The notes: a model not told the origin generated them from the letters alone. A stretch of DNA of 64,000 nucleotides from Devosia marina (GCF_009758415.1 NZ_WQRF01000003.1:1-64000), one strand, 5' to 3'; positions 42,666 through 51,765 are shown, counted from the first letter of the stretch. Numbers and translations are program-made.

Positions 42666-43217
42666 ATGCAGGCGGATGCGACCGAGAAACGGATGCGCGA
42701 GTTGATGCTCGCCGCACTCGACGGCGACGCAGCCGCCTATCGCCGGCTGCTGGCCGAACTCACGCGCTATTTGCGACCCTGGTTCGCAAGACGCCTGAGC
42801 CCGTCCCATGCTTCGCACGCGGAGGATCTGGTGCAGGAAACTTTACTAGCCTTGCACACCAAACGCTCGACCTACGACCGCAGCCGGCCCTTCACCGCCT
42901 GGCTGCACGCTGTTGCACATCACAAGTTTGTCGACCATGTCCGTCGCCACGCGATCCGTCCCACCGTCCACCTTGATGACGACGCGCCTATATTTGCGTT
43001 CGACGACAGCGCCCACGCTGCCGACCGCCGAGATGTCGATGCGGTGCTGACCGAGGTGCCCGAACGAACCGCCGATCTCATCCGCCAGACCCGTATCGAG
43101 GGTGCCAGCATCGCCGAGGCGGCCGCTCGCCACGGCATGAGTGAAACTGCTGCAAAGGTCTCGATCCACCGAGGCCTCAAATCCCTGATGAACAGGTTTG
43201 CGGGAGGCAGCAAATGA
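42666..43217 (+). CDS. sigF: ECF RNA polymerase sigma factor, sigma-F/NrsF-associated type
   Basis: 183 aa. Region 2 is RRLSPSHASHAEDLVQETLLALHTKRSTYDRSRPFTAWLHAVAHHKFVDHVRRH (residues about 43-96), and region 4 is the ERTADLIRQTRIEGASIAEAAARHGMSETAAKVSIHRGLKSLM helix-turn-helix. It overlaps the anti-sigma gene by 4 bp. A GTAACC-N16-CGAA promoter just upstream points to autoregulation, and a twin promoter controls the divergent molybdoenzyme operon. In Caulobacter the related sigma-F answers chromate and cadmium and also controls a YedY-like gene, from memory; the inducer here is unknown. Confidence 0.85.
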   Translation: MQADATEKRMRELMLAALDGDAAAYRRLLAELTRYLRPWFARRLSPSHASHAEDLVQETLLALHTKRSTYDRSRPFTAWLHAVAHHKFVDHVRRHAIRPTVHLDDDAPIFAFDDSAHAADRRDVDAVLTEVPERTADLIRQTRIEGASIAEAAARHGMSETAAKVSIHRGLKSLMNRFAGGSK

Positions 43218-43852
43218 CCAATGAACTGATCGACCGCCTGACCTCCGACCTCAAGCCGATACCGTTGCGGGCGCTGGAGAAGCGAATTTGGCTGGCTCTG
43301 GCCATCGGGCTGTTCGCCACTATCCTCGTCGGCCCGTTGGTGCTCGACCTCTTGGTCGGCCGCCCCTTTGGCGGCGCCTGGGGCAACTCCATGTTCTGGA
43401 GCAAGCTGGGCTATACCATGGGCTTGGGCAGTCTTGGGCTGATCGCCGTGCCGGCTTTGTCCCGTCCCGACCAGTATCGCATCTGGCCGCTGCTGCTTGC
43501 CAGTGCGCTGGCTGTGCTGGCCCTGATTGTCGGCACCTTGGGCTGGATGCAGTCGGATTGGGCCATGCCCGTACTGATGGGCGGCACTGCCATGGTGTGC
43601 CCTTGGCTGATTATCGTCACGTCGGCGCCGTTGCTGGCGGTACTACTCAGCGTGATGCGCCGCTTTGCGCCCTCTTCGCCAACAATGGCGGGCTTGGCCG
43701 CAGGCCTGCTGTCGGGGGGCTTTGGTGCAGCGACCTATGCGTTCTATTGCGGCGAAACCAGCATGATGTTCATGGCAACCTGGTATTCTCTGGGCGTGGC
43801 CCTGACCGCGCTCCTGGGCGCGATCATCGGGCGATACCTGCTCCGCTGGTAG
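43214..43852 (+). CDS. nrsF: membrane anti-sigma factor, DUF1109/NrsF family
   Basis: 212 aa with a short cytoplasmic N-terminus (LIDRLTSDLKPIP, the family start) and six hydrophobic helices. Two cysteines stand out: Cys129 in AMVCPWL and Cys179 in FYCGET. They match the spacing of the pair reported to be needed for NrsF signalling in Caulobacter, as far as I recall (about 50 residues apart). It should hold the sigma factor at the membrane until stress changes the thiol state. Co-translated with the sigma gene. Confidence 0.85.
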   Translation: MTNELIDRLTSDLKPIPLRALEKRIWLALAIGLFATILVGPLVLDLLVGRPFGGAWGNSMFWSKLGYTMGLGSLGLIAVPALSRPDQYRIWPLLLASALAVLALIVGTLGWMQSDWAMPVLMGGTAMVCPWLIIVTSAPLLAVLLSVMRRFAPSSPTMAGLAAGLLSGGFGAATYAFYCGETSMMFMATWYSLGVALTALLGAIIGRYLLRW

Positions 43853-43861
43853 CGGGCGGGA

Positions 43862-44512
43862 CTACTCGTCCCGCGCTGCCCAGTTAATGCCACGGCGCAT
43901 GATGGTAGCGAAGTTGGGGTTCTCGAACTCCTTGGCCGAATGCCCCAAGGTCGAGTGGAAGACTCGTCCCTGACCGTATCGGTGTTTCCACACCACGGGT
44001 ACTACGGCACCCTCGATCCAGGGCGCATGCTCACCACTAAACGTTGTGGTTGCCAGCACATCGATCATCGGATCGACATGCATGTAATACTGCTCGGACG
44101 TATAGGGGAAGCTGGACTTGATCCCTGCCATGATCGGATCATCTGGCTTGGTTACATCGACGGTATAATCGAGAATGTCGCCAGGATGCGCCACCCACTG
44201 CCCACCGATCATGAACTGGTAGACGACTGACTCGCGAAAGGCGTCGGACATTCCACCGTGATGACCGGCGAGACCGACGCCACCGCGTACGGCATTGGCG
44301 AGGTTCTCGGCCTCCTCCTTCTCGATCTTGCTCATCGTGTAGATCGGAATGATCAGCGACAGATCAGCGATCGAAGGATCGGCGAAGGCGCTGGTCTCGG
44401 TCGCAGTCCGCACCGAGTAGCCGTCCTCATGCAGCCAGCGGCGATAGATGGTGGCGCATTCCTCCGGGTCGTGACCTTCCCAGCCACCATAGACAATCAA
44501 AGCACTGCGCAT
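43862..44512 (-). CDS. ThuA-like domain protein (stand-alone)
   Basis: 216-aa glutamine-amidotransferase-like fold: ALIVYGGWEGHDPEECATIYRRWL at the start, GVGLAGHHGGMSDAFRESVVYQFMIGGQWVAHPG, EQYYMHVDPMIDVLATTTF, VVPVVWKHRYGQGRVFHSTLGHS near the end. ATG 44512 has AGGGG 8 nt upstream; ATG 44518 is too close to it. It is a distant relative of the ThuA encoded at 49.8-50.6 kb and not in the trehalose operon. Substrate unknown. Convergent with nrsF. Confidence 0.78.
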   Translation of the reverse strand: MRSALIVYGGWEGHDPEECATIYRRWLHEDGYSVRTATETSAFADPSIADLSLIIPIYTMSKIEKEEAENLANAVRGGVGLAGHHGGMSDAFRESVVYQFMIGGQWVAHPGDILDYTVDVTKPDDPIMAGIKSSFPYTSEQYYMHVDPMIDVLATTTFSGEHAPWIEGAVVPVVWKHRYGQGRVFHSTLGHSAKEFENPNFATIMRRGINWAARDE

Positions 44513-44576
44513 GAGCATTTCCCCTGCAAATCAAACGGCGCGGAGAATACCCGACTGGGCTGGTATTGAAAGCCCA

Positions 44577-45212
44577 TCAGGCGCGATTGATGTGGGCAAG
44601 CCTGTTCACGAAGTGCAGACGCCGCCCGAACGCCCAACTCAACGGCGGGCCATAAAGTCCAAGTTTTGCCTGCCTGTACGTCTCTTTGAGCGCCGCCATA
44701 GCAAAGAGCTCGGTCCATTGATTGGCATCGAGATAATTGTAGTTGAGCCGTACATCGTGCCCACGATTCCCGACCCAATCCATCAATCGCAACGTAAGTC
44801 CAGCCAATATGCCCTCACGCAAATGGTCTTTGATCACCACGCTGCCGGAAGCCACCCGCGCCGCCTCTGCAAGCACGCGGCTGGGGGCTTCAGTGTGGTG
44901 CAGGACATCGACGATAGTGACACAATCGAACTGCCGGTCGGCAAATGGCAACCTGACCCCGTCATAAGCGGTGACTGGAATATGCGTCACCGGTCGCACC
45001 AGCACATCGACACCCTCGATCACGAGCTCAGGGCGCCGTCGCATAACTGCCTTGGCCACCTGCCCGTCGCCGCACCCGAGATCGAGCACCCGGATGGCAT
45101 CGCTCGGAATGGCAATAGCCAGACTATCCGCCAGCGCCTCGACGCGCCGCCTGAAGATCAAAGCACCGTGGACAGTGTTAAGCAGGCGCTTGCTCCAGGA
45201 CTGCATGCTCAT
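44577..45212 (-). CDS. class I SAM-dependent methyltransferase
   Basis: 211 aa. The SAM loop is VLDLGCGDGQVAKAV near residues 42-56, with PFADRQFDCVTIVDVLHHTEAPSRVLAEAARV as motifs II-III (methyltransferase type 11). The C-terminal third is basic. It overlaps the gtrA-like gene by 4 bp, so the two share a message, suggesting lipid-linked glycan or lipid modification at the membrane. The acceptor is not identifiable. Confidence 0.75.
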   Translation of the reverse strand: MSMQSWSKRLLNTVHGALIFRRRVEALADSLAIAIPSDAIRVLDLGCGDGQVAKAVMRRRPELVIEGVDVLVRPVTHIPVTAYDGVRLPFADRQFDCVTIVDVLHHTEAPSRVLAEAARVASGSVVIKDHLREGILAGLTLRLMDWVGNRGHDVRLNYNYLDANQWTELFAMAALKETYRQAKLGLYGPPLSWAFGRRLHFVNRLAHINRA

Positions 45213-45670
45213 GCCGCTTTAACGTCGAGCCGCCGGTCTCGGCCGAAGGCCCATTTGCGCAGCACAAGGTAATTGAGTCCGGAGGTCAGCGCGATCACCA
45301 GGATTGCCGCCATCAGGCTGGGCAGGGCGAACGTCCCATGGAGCAGGAAACTGAACACGCTGGCCAGCGCCAGTGCCATTATCTGCACCGCCGCATATCG
45401 CGGGAGCGCCAGCCCATGCGGCGCTTCGGAACAGAAGCTGAAGCGCCGGTGCAGCAGGTAGACCGGGACGATGCATGCTGCATAGCAGAACGTGCTGAGA
45501 AGCCAGCTTTCAACCATGGGCAGCACCCAGATCAAAGCCGTGCTTGCCACCACAAAGCTGGCAGCAGCGCAGGCGCCGATCACGAAGAACATCAGGACCC
45601 CACCACCGGCCGGGCGCGTTGCCCGCTGCTCAGGGTTCACATGCATCAGACTTTCCAGGGCAACACTCAT
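45209..45670 (-). CDS. GtrA-like membrane protein
   Basis: 153 aa with four hydrophobic helices: LMFFVIGACAAASFVVASTALIW, SWLLSTFCYAACIVPVYLLHRRFSF, AAVQIMALALASVFSFLLHG and PSLMAAILVIALTSGLNYLVLRKWAF. The basic HRRFSF and LRKWAF turns are typical of GtrA, thought to flip or assist undecaprenyl- or polyprenyl-linked sugars. Co-translated with the following methyltransferase. Confidence 0.75.
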   Translation of the reverse strand: MSVALESLMHVNPEQRATRPAGGGVLMFFVIGACAAASFVVASTALIWVLPMVESWLLSTFCYAACIVPVYLLHRRFSFCSEAPHGLALPRYAAVQIMALALASVFSFLLHGTFALPSLMAAILVIALTSGLNYLVLRKWAFGRDRRLDVKAA

Positions 45671-45912
45671 TAGCAGCGGTTCTTGCAGGCGGGTCGATTA
45701 CCCAGCTTTACATTTAAACCCTTGCAACCGCGTTACAGTCCCAGCCGCGAACCCCACCCGAAGAAACGCGGTCAGAAATTTGACCAAAAGGTCCACTTTC
45801 CACTGTCACAATTAGCTGATTAGTTGTTTTATGACACTGCTGGCGGCCCTTCAGGCGTCGGGCTGATTGGCAGATGCACTGACGACTGCAACAAGTACAA
45901 GGGACATCAGGG

Positions 45913-47520
45913 ATGAAGAAACTGCTTCTGGGCGCAACCGCGCTCACACTCTGCGCCGGCTTCTCAACAGCCGCTCATGCAGAGTTCAGCCTGAACATTC
46001 TGCACATCAACGACTTCCACTCCCGATTTGGTCCGATCACTGGCACGGACTCTAACTGCAGCGCAGAAGACGATGCCGCTGGCGAGTGCTTTGGCGGCAT
46101 TGCCCGTCTCAAGACCGCAATCGACGCCAAGCGCGCCGCCCTTGAGGGCGAAAACGTCGTACTGGTCGATGCAGGTGATCAGTTCCAGGGGTCACTTTTC
46201 TACACCCAGTATCGTAGCGAGATCATTGCCGAATTCGCCAATGATCTGGGCATTGAAGTGATGGCCGTGGGCAACCACGAGTTCGACGACGGCCCCGAAG
46301 AACTTGCCAAGCTGCTCGATGCGGTGAATTTCCCGATTATTTCGGGCAATACCAATGTCGAGAACGAACCCCTGCTGGCCGGTCGCGTGCCGGGCACGCT
46401 GGTTCTGGAGATTGGCGGCGAGAAGATTGGTTTTGTTTCAGCATTGGCGGAAGACACCGACGAAACTTCGTCTCCCGGTGACAATGTCGAGTTCGAAGAT
46501 ACCATCACCAGCCTCACCACTCAGGCCGAAGCCTTGACCTCGGCCGGTGTGAACAAGATCATCGCGCTGACACATATTGGCTACTCGCAGGACCTGCAGG
46601 TCGCTGCCAATGTTCCCAACATTGACGTGGTCGTGGGCGGCCACTCCCACTCGCTGCTTTCCAACACTGACGAAAACGCTGTGGGCCCATACCCCACAAT
46701 GGTCAATGGGCCCGCCGGCAATGAAGTGCCTGTCGTCACCGCCGGCGCCTATGCGAAATATCTCGGTGACCTCGTTGTCACCTGGGATGACGAGGGCAAT
46801 GTCATCTCGGCCGAAGGCGCTCCGATCATCATGGACGCATCGGTCACCCCCGACGAAGGCTATGTTGCCCGCCTGGCTGAGCTTCAGGAGCCGATCAACG
46901 CGCTGATGGAAGAAGTCATCGGCACCGCGACCGAAGCCATTGAAGGCTCGCGTGAAGTCTGCCGCGTGGTCGAGTGTTCCATGGGCAACCTGGTTGCGGA
47001 CGCCATTCTTGATGCCGCGTCTTCCTCCGGTGCGACAATCGCCATCCAAAATGGCGGCGGGCTCCGCTCATCCATCGATGCCGGTGAAATCACCATGGGT
47101 GAAGTGCTGACCGTGCTGCCCTTCTCCAACACCCTGGCCACCGTTGATATCTCCGGCGCCGATGTTATCGACGCGCTGGAAAATGGTGTGTCCGACATCG
47201 AGAACGGCGCAGGCCGTTTCCCGCAGGTTGCCGGTCTGAAGTACTCCTATACCCTCGCCAACCCGGTCGGTGATCGCATCAGCGATGTGCTGGTCAGGGG
47301 TGAAGGCGACGAGTGGGTGCCGATCGACGAAGAGGCCACCTACACCATCGTCACCAACAACTACATGCGTGGCGGTGGCGACGGTTACGGCACCTTCGCC
47401 GAAGGCGACAACGCTTACGATTTCGGCCCGCCGCTGGAACAGGTCGTTGCCGACTACATCGCCGCCCTTGGTGGCGAATACACCCCTTACACCGATGGCC
47501 GCATCACCGTTATCGAGTAG
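45913..47520 (+). CDS. exported 5'-nucleotidase / UDP-sugar hydrolase family protein
   Basis: 535-aa periplasmic metallophosphoesterase with a signal peptide cut after AHA. Metal-binding motifs: LNILHINDFHSRF near residue 27, VDAGDQFQGS, AVGNHEFDDG, ALTHIGYSQD and VVGGHSHSLL. The C-terminal nucleotidase domain (from about residue 330) has NGGGLRSSIDAGEITMGEVLTVLPF and NNYMRGGGDGYGTF for base stacking. It could release nucleosides that the BMP transporter imports, though it is not in that operon. ATG 45913 has a GGGA-type site. A strong terminator follows. Confidence 0.9.
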   Translation: MKKLLLGATALTLCAGFSTAAHAEFSLNILHINDFHSRFGPITGTDSNCSAEDDAAGECFGGIARLKTAIDAKRAALEGENVVLVDAGDQFQGSLFYTQYRSEIIAEFANDLGIEVMAVGNHEFDDGPEELAKLLDAVNFPIISGNTNVENEPLLAGRVPGTLVLEIGGEKIGFVSALAEDTDETSSPGDNVEFEDTITSLTTQAEALTSAGVNKIIALTHIGYSQDLQVAANVPNIDVVVGGHSHSLLSNTDENAVGPYPTMVNGPAGNEVPVVTAGAYAKYLGDLVVTWDDEGNVISAEGAPIIMDASVTPDEGYVARLAELQEPINALMEEVIGTATEAIEGSREVCRVVECSMGNLVADAILDAASSSGATIAIQNGGGLRSSIDAGEITMGEVLTVLPFSNTLATVDISGADVIDALENGVSDIENGAGRFPQVAGLKYSYTLANPVGDRISDVLVRGEGDEWVPIDEEATYTIVTNNYMRGGGDGYGTFAEGDNAYDFGPPLEQVVADYIAALGGEYTPYTDGRITVIE

Positions 47521-47541
47521 GTGTGAGAGCCAGACCACAGC

Positions 47542-47570
47542 AAAGGGCGCTCTCGGGCGCCCTTTTTCTT
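47542..47570 (+). terminator. Rho-independent terminator of the 5'-nucleotidase gene
   Basis: AAAGGGCGC (47542-47550), six-base loop, GCGCCCTTT (47557-47565) followed by a run of T to 47569. The reverse strand also begins with AAA, so it may serve the convergent GlsB gene too. Confidence 0.9.
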
Positions 47571-47582
47571 TGCCATATTCAA

Positions 47583-47834
47583 TCAGGTGCGACGAGCCAA
47601 CTGACCCCAGGCCAGCAAAATAATGACCGCACCAACGATAGCGCCGATGAAATTGGCATTGTCGTCGGGTCCGAACCAACCGATCTGCTGTCCGAGCCAG
47701 GTCGCCAGAACCGAACCGACGATGCCCAGGACTGTCGTCAGGATGAAACCCGAGGGCTTTCGGTCCCCCGGCGTAATCCATTTTGCGATCAGTCCAGCGA
47801 AGAAACCGACCACCACGGCCCAGACAATGCTCAT
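47583..47834 (-). CDS. GlsB/YeaQ/YmgE family small membrane protein
   Basis: 83 aa with three hydrophobic helices. The family pattern is complete: IVWAVVVGFFAGLIAKWITPGD, GFILTTVLGIVGSVLATWLG and NFIGAIVGAVIILLAWGQLAR. These transglycosylase-associated-type proteins are small stress-related membrane proteins of unknown mechanism. GGAG lies upstream. Divergent from the Ala/Asn-rich secreted protein. Confidence 0.88.
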   Translation of the reverse strand: MSIVWAVVVGFFAGLIAKWITPGDRKPSGFILTTVLGIVGSVLATWLGQQIGWFGPDDNANFIGAIVGAVIILLAWGQLARRT

Positions 47835-47999
47835 ATCACGCTCCTGCTTTCACAAAGAAATTGGCATCACCTCAGCCGGTTGCAACAGGGGCGAAAAATT
47901 TGATCGCCGTTTGTGATCTGGAACTGCGCAACCCAAAGCAAAAAGCTTCGTTGTGTGGCTGTCCAAGTGGGGGGCACATCCCACAAACGGAGTACTGAA

Positions 48000-48554
48000 A
48001 TGAAAAAGACCATTATCGCAACTGCAGTTACCGCACTTCTCGCTTCCACCGCAATTGCTCAGGACGCCACTGTCGGCGTTGACGCAGGCGCGGGTGCGTC
48101 TGTGGACGCCCCAAGCCTCGACGCTGGCGCAAGCACCGACACCAACGTTGATGCAGGTGCCGACACCAATACCGGCGCCAATGGCAAGGCGAGCGCCAAT
48201 GCCGGCGCAAACGCCAACGCCAATGCCGGCGACATGGCCGACAACACCTATGGCTCGGTAATGGCGTCCATCAAGAGTTCAGCTAATCTGGACCTCTCCA
48301 GCATTACTGATGAGTCCCAGATCAGCATCGTGCTGCTCTCGTCCCTTCAGGGCGATGCAGCCACTGAAAGTGCTTCGCTCGACGCTGAGCTGTCGGCCAA
48401 CGCCGACGCGCAGGCTGGCCTGCACTCCCGACTTGAAGGAAATGCGGCGATCTCGGCCAAGCTTGAAGCTGAAGGCCATGCGATCGAGGACGTCGTCAGC
48501 GTAAAGACAAAGGCTGACGGTTCGGTCATCATTTATGTCGACGATCGCGGTTGA
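48000..48554 (+). CDS. Ala/Asp/Asn-rich secreted low-complexity protein
   Basis: 184 aa. Signal peptide MKKTIIATAVTALLASTAIAQ with cleavage before QDAT. Residues about 22-78 are a low-complexity stretch of VDAGA-, LDAGAS-, TNTGAN- and NANAN-like units with almost no aromatic residues. Residues about 80-130 (YGSVMASIKSSANLDLSSI, ISIVLLSSLQGDA) and the end (EDVVSVKTKADGSVIIYVDD) look like a folded domain. Strongly acidic. GGAG lies 7 nt before ATG 48000. A terminator follows. No function known to me; surface or periplasmic location is inferred. Confidence 0.8.
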   Translation: MKKTIIATAVTALLASTAIAQDATVGVDAGAGASVDAPSLDAGASTDTNVDAGADTNTGANGKASANAGANANANAGDMADNTYGSVMASIKSSANLDLSSITDESQISIVLLSSLQGDAATESASLDAELSANADAQAGLHSRLEGNAAISAKLEAEGHAIEDVVSVKTKADGSVIIYVDDRG

Positions 48555-48579
48555 TTGTTTACTGAAGAGAACCCCTGGT

Positions 48580-48603
48580 GGGCCCCGGCTACAGCCGGGG
48601 CCC
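48580..48603. terminator. bidirectional terminator between the secreted protein and thuB
   Basis: GGGCCCCGGCT (48580-48590), AC, AGCCGGGGCCC (48593-48603): a perfect 11-bp inverted repeat, followed by TTCCTT. It lies 25 bp after one stop and 10 bp before the other in a convergent pair. Confidence 0.8.
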
Positions 48604-48613
48604 TTCCTTGCCG

Positions 48614-49657
48614 CTAGACGGCATGCTCAGCGCGTTCCCGCTCGGTCACGGTCGCCATATCGAGCACCTTCTGGATGTTGGTGGCATGCCGGAAGCTTGG
48701 CTCCAGGTTCTGGCCCTGACGGCACGCATCAACGAAGCGCTGGTAATTGGTGGGCACCGGATCGACTTCGACCTCGGTCCAGGTCCCGGTTTCGGCATCC
48801 TGACCCAGGCAGGTATAGAGCTTTGACCAATCGTGGCGATGTTGCACCTCGATCGAGCCGAGTTCGCCATAAACCCTTAAGCGAAGTTCGTTGAAGTGCC
48901 CCGTCGCCCAGCGCGAGGCATGCACCACCCCCAGCGCGCCGTTCTCAAGCTGCGCCGTCATGGCGAAGCTGTCATTGGCGTCCAGGTCGTATTCGCCAAT
49001 TTTGTTGCCCGGTGCCTTGTCGAAGGTTTCCAGCCGGCAGAACACTTTGGAAAAGTCACTGCCGGCGCCATAGGCGGCAAAGTCGAGAATGTGCACGCCG
49101 ATATCGCCGAGCACGCCGTTTGAGCCGTGCTTCTTGGACAGGCGCCACAGCCACTGGCTCTCCGTCCGCCAGTCGCCCCAGGCGCGAGACACCAGCCAGC
49201 TCTGCAAATAACTGGCCTCGAAATGCTTGACCGTGCCAACCTGACCCGACTGCACGATTTCACGGGCTTTCTGCAGCTGGGCAACATTGCGATAGGTCAG
49301 GTTGACCATGTTGACCAGACCCAGCCGTTCAGCCGTCTCGGTCATTTCCATGGCCCGCGCGTGATCGGTCGCCAAGGGCTTTTCACAGAATACGTGCTTG
49401 CCTGCAGCCAGAGCAGCCATGGTCGTGGGATAGTGCACACTGTCGGGCGTCACATTGGCCACGGCATCGAACTGCCCCCAGCCCAGGGCCGCATCGAGCG
49501 AACCAAAGCCCCGCTCGATATTGTGTGCCGCACAGAAGGCCTCGACCCGCGAAGGGTCGACATCAACCCCGCCGGCCAGAGTGACCCCTTCAATGCTCGC
49601 AAAACTCTTGGCATGCGTATTGGCCATGCCGCCGGTACCCAGGATGAGGATACGCAT
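48614..49657 (-). CDS. thuB: Gfo/Idh/MocA-family dehydrogenase, ThuB-like
   Basis: 347 aa. NAD-binding start RILILGTGGMANTHAKSFA, then CEKPLATDHARAM with the catalytic-region Lys, NVTPDSVHYPTTMAALAAGKHVF, and GDIGVHILDFAAYGAG with the expected Asp/His. In Sinorhizobium, ThuA and ThuB help convert imported trehalose to 3-keto derivatives. Here it is the last gene of a run in the same order, thuE-F-G-K-A-B, which is the main basis for the symbol. The gap to thuA (131 bp) holds short palindromes. Confidence 0.82.
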   Translation of the reverse strand: MRILILGTGGMANTHAKSFASIEGVTLAGGVDVDPSRVEAFCAAHNIERGFGSLDAALGWGQFDAVANVTPDSVHYPTTMAALAAGKHVFCEKPLATDHARAMEMTETAERLGLVNMVNLTYRNVAQLQKAREIVQSGQVGTVKHFEASYLQSWLVSRAWGDWRTESQWLWRLSKKHGSNGVLGDIGVHILDFAAYGAGSDFSKVFCRLETFDKAPGNKIGEYDLDANDSFAMTAQLENGALGVVHASRWATGHFNELRLRVYGELGSIEVQHRHDWSKLYTCLGQDAETGTWTEVEVDPVPTNYQRFVDACRQGQNLEPSFRHATNIQKVLDMATVTERERAEHAV

Positions 49658-49788
49658 ATGTCAAATCCTTGGCCGTCGCCGACGGCCGCTCGTCTGTTTT
49701 CTGTGCAGGTCACTCCCGTTCACGGCGGGAATGCCTTTGTGTCTGAAACGGCGCATCCTGCTTTGGCGGGACCAGCGCCGCAGGTCGG

Positions 49789-50577
49789 TTAGCTCTTCAC
49801 TTCACCCGCATGGTCGGCGGCGCTCAGCTTGGCACCGCGTTCCTCGATCTTCTCGATCGCCTCGGCAACCGGCGTGTTCGGCGCCTTCATCAGGTGCGCG
49901 TGACGATCGCCCTGATAGGCCCAGTTGACGGCATTGCGCAACACCTGACCGACATTGGCGTCGTGGTAGGTCGGGTAGGTTTCATGGCCGGGACGGAAAT
50001 AGAAGATATTGCCCGCGCCACGCCGATAAGTGAGGCCCGAGCGGAACACTTCGCCACCCTGGAACCAGGAGACGAATACTGTCTCAAGCGGCTCCGGCAC
50101 CGTGAAGGGCTCGCCATACATCTCTTCATATTCCAGCTCGAAATATGCTGGCAGTCCCTTGGCGATCGGATGCCCGGGGTTGACCACCCACAGGCGTTCG
50201 CGTTCGCCTGCTTCACGCCAGTGCAAGTTTGCGGGCGCCCCCATCAGGCCCTTGAACAGCTTGGAGTGGTGGCCCGAATGCAGCACGATCAACCCCATGC
50301 CCTGCCAGACATGCTCCATCACGCGCTTGACCACAGCGTCGTCGACCTTGTCATGGGCCGCATGGCCCCACCACAGCAACACATCGGTATTGGCCAACGC
50401 CTCTTCAGTGCAGCCATGCTCGGGCTCTTGCAAGGTAGTGGTCTTGACCTCGAGATTGGCATCCTGCCGCAGCAGCGCGGCAATCTGGTTATGCATGCCA
50501 TTTGGGTAGTTTTCGGCGACAACCTTGTTCTTCTGTTCGTGAACGTTTTCGCCCCACACCAGGGTACGGATCGGCAT
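49789..50577 (-). CDS. thuA: ThuA-family trehalose-utilisation protein
   Basis: 262 aa with a glutamine-amidotransferase-like fold: [27 protein letters not shown] at the start, [36 protein letters not shown] and [33 protein letters not shown]. These match the family that includes Sinorhizobium ThuA. Located in the trehalose uptake operon between thuK and thuB. ATG 50577 is preceded by a GGAG-type site. Confidence 0.87.
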   Translation of the reverse strand: MPIRTLVWGENVHEQKNKVVAENYPNGMHNQIAALLRQDANLEVKTTTLQEPEHGCTEEALANTDVLLWWGHAAHDKVDDAVVKRVMEHVWQGMGLIVLHSGHHSKLFKGLMGAPANLHWREAGERERLWVVNPGHPIAKGLPAYFELEYEEMYGEPFTVPEPLETVFVSWFQGGEVFRSGLTYRRGAGNIFYFRPGHETYPTYHDANVGQVLRNAVNWAYQGDRHAHLMKAPNTPVAEAIEKIEERGAKLSAADHAGEVKS

Positions 50578-50748
50578 GACAGTCTCCTAATATCAATATC
50601 CCGGCAGGGAGGCGCCGGGTGTTTCTGGGTTCTGCGTCATTCCCGCAAAATCGGGAACCCCTGTTTGCTCAACTGAGGTTCCCGCCAGGAGGGACACGGT
50701 GTTGGGAAAAGGTGACGGCAACGGGGCCGCCACGCATTGAAATTGCCC
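50578..50748. repeat. intercistronic palindromic stretch between thuK and thuA
   Basis: The 171-bp gap inside the operon contains CCCGGC/GCCGGG (50600-50619), TTCCCG...CGGGAA (50639-50656) and GGTTCCCG/GGGAACC-like elements. They may terminate or stabilise segments of the long thu message. No gene is visible. Confidence 0.4.
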
Positions 50749-51753
50749 CTATCGAATCGGCTTTCCTGCTTCATCGAAGCGGTGTACGCGATCTTCCATC
50801 GGGGAAACGCGCAGCTTCGAGCCGCTCGGATGCTGCATGGCGCCTTCGAGACGAACCACGATGGGCTCCTCCTGGCCCATTTCGAGATAGACATAGGTAT
50901 CCGCGCCAAGATTTTCGGTATGGATCACTTCGCCTTCCCAGATGCCATCAGGCTTGACCAGCATGTGCTCGCCACGCACGCCCAATGTCGCGCACTTGAA
51001 GGCTTCAGCTTTCTCACCGGTCAGAAAGTTCATTTTGGGTGAACCGATAAAGCCGGCAACAAAGATGCTGTCGGGTTTCTCGTAGAGCTCCATGGGCGTT
51101 CCCACTTGCTCGACAAGGCCATCGCGCAACACACAGATGCGGTCGGCCAGCGTCATCGCCTCCACCTGATCATGTGTCACATAGATCATGGTGACATCGT
51201 GCATGCCCTCATGCAGTTTGGCAATCTCGATGCGGGTCGCCACACGCAGGGCAGCATCCAGGTTTGACAGTGGCTCGTCGAACAGAAAGACTTTCGGGTC
51301 CCGGGTAATGGCCCGGCCAATGGCGACGCGTTGCCGCTGACCGCCCGAAAGCTGCTTGGGCAGCCGATCGAGATACTGCCGGATCTGCAGCATATCAGCC
51401 GCCTTCTCCACGCGCTCCCGGATAGCTTCCTTGCTGTTGCCCTTCTCCAGCTTCAGCCCGAACGCCATGTTTTCATAGACTGTCATATGCGGATAGAGCG
51501 CATAGGACTGAAACACCATGGCGATGCCACGCTTTGACGGGGTCAGGGCGTTGACCACCTTGCCGTCGAACAGCATTTCGCCCGACGTGATGTCCTCAAG
51601 TCCGGAGATCAGGCGCAGCAATGTGGACTTGCCGCAACCCGAAGGCCCGACAAAGACCATGAACTCGCCCTTGCGTACTTCCAGGTCGACGCCCTTGATG
51701 ACGTTCACAGCGCCGAAGGACTTACGGATATTGCGAAGTTCGATTGATGCCAT
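50749..51753 (-). CDS. thuK: trehalose ABC transporter ATP-binding protein (ThuK/UgpC type)
   Basis: 334 aa: Walker A GPSGCGKSTLLRLI near residue 37, Q-loop FQSYALYPHMTVYENMAFGL, signature LSGGQRQRVAIGRAI, Walker B VFLFDEPLSNLDA, switch His in YVTHDQVEAM, then the C-terminal TOBE-like domain with FIGSPKMNFL and GVRGEHMLV. This is the MalK/UgpC class that energises carbohydrate importers. Sits just after the permeases. Confidence 0.88.
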   Translation of the reverse strand: MASIELRNIRKSFGAVNVIKGVDLEVRKGEFMVFVGPSGCGKSTLLRLISGLEDITSGEMLFDGKVVNALTPSKRGIAMVFQSYALYPHMTVYENMAFGLKLEKGNSKEAIRERVEKAADMLQIRQYLDRLPKQLSGGQRQRVAIGRAITRDPKVFLFDEPLSNLDAALRVATRIEIAKLHEGMHDVTMIYVTHDQVEAMTLADRICVLRDGLVEQVGTPMELYEKPDSIFVAGFIGSPKMNFLTGEKAEAFKCATLGVRGEHMLVKPDGIWEGEVIHTENLGADTYVYLEMGQEEPIVVRLEGAMQHPSGSKLRVSPMEDRVHRFDEAGKPIR

Positions 51754-51765
51754 TTTGGCTTCTCC

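Noticed and set aside
45780-45900. Possible Pho box (CTGTCAC near 45800) upstream of the 5'-nucleotidase
   Set aside because: Only one half-site fits; the second half does not match CTGTCAT at the required spacing.
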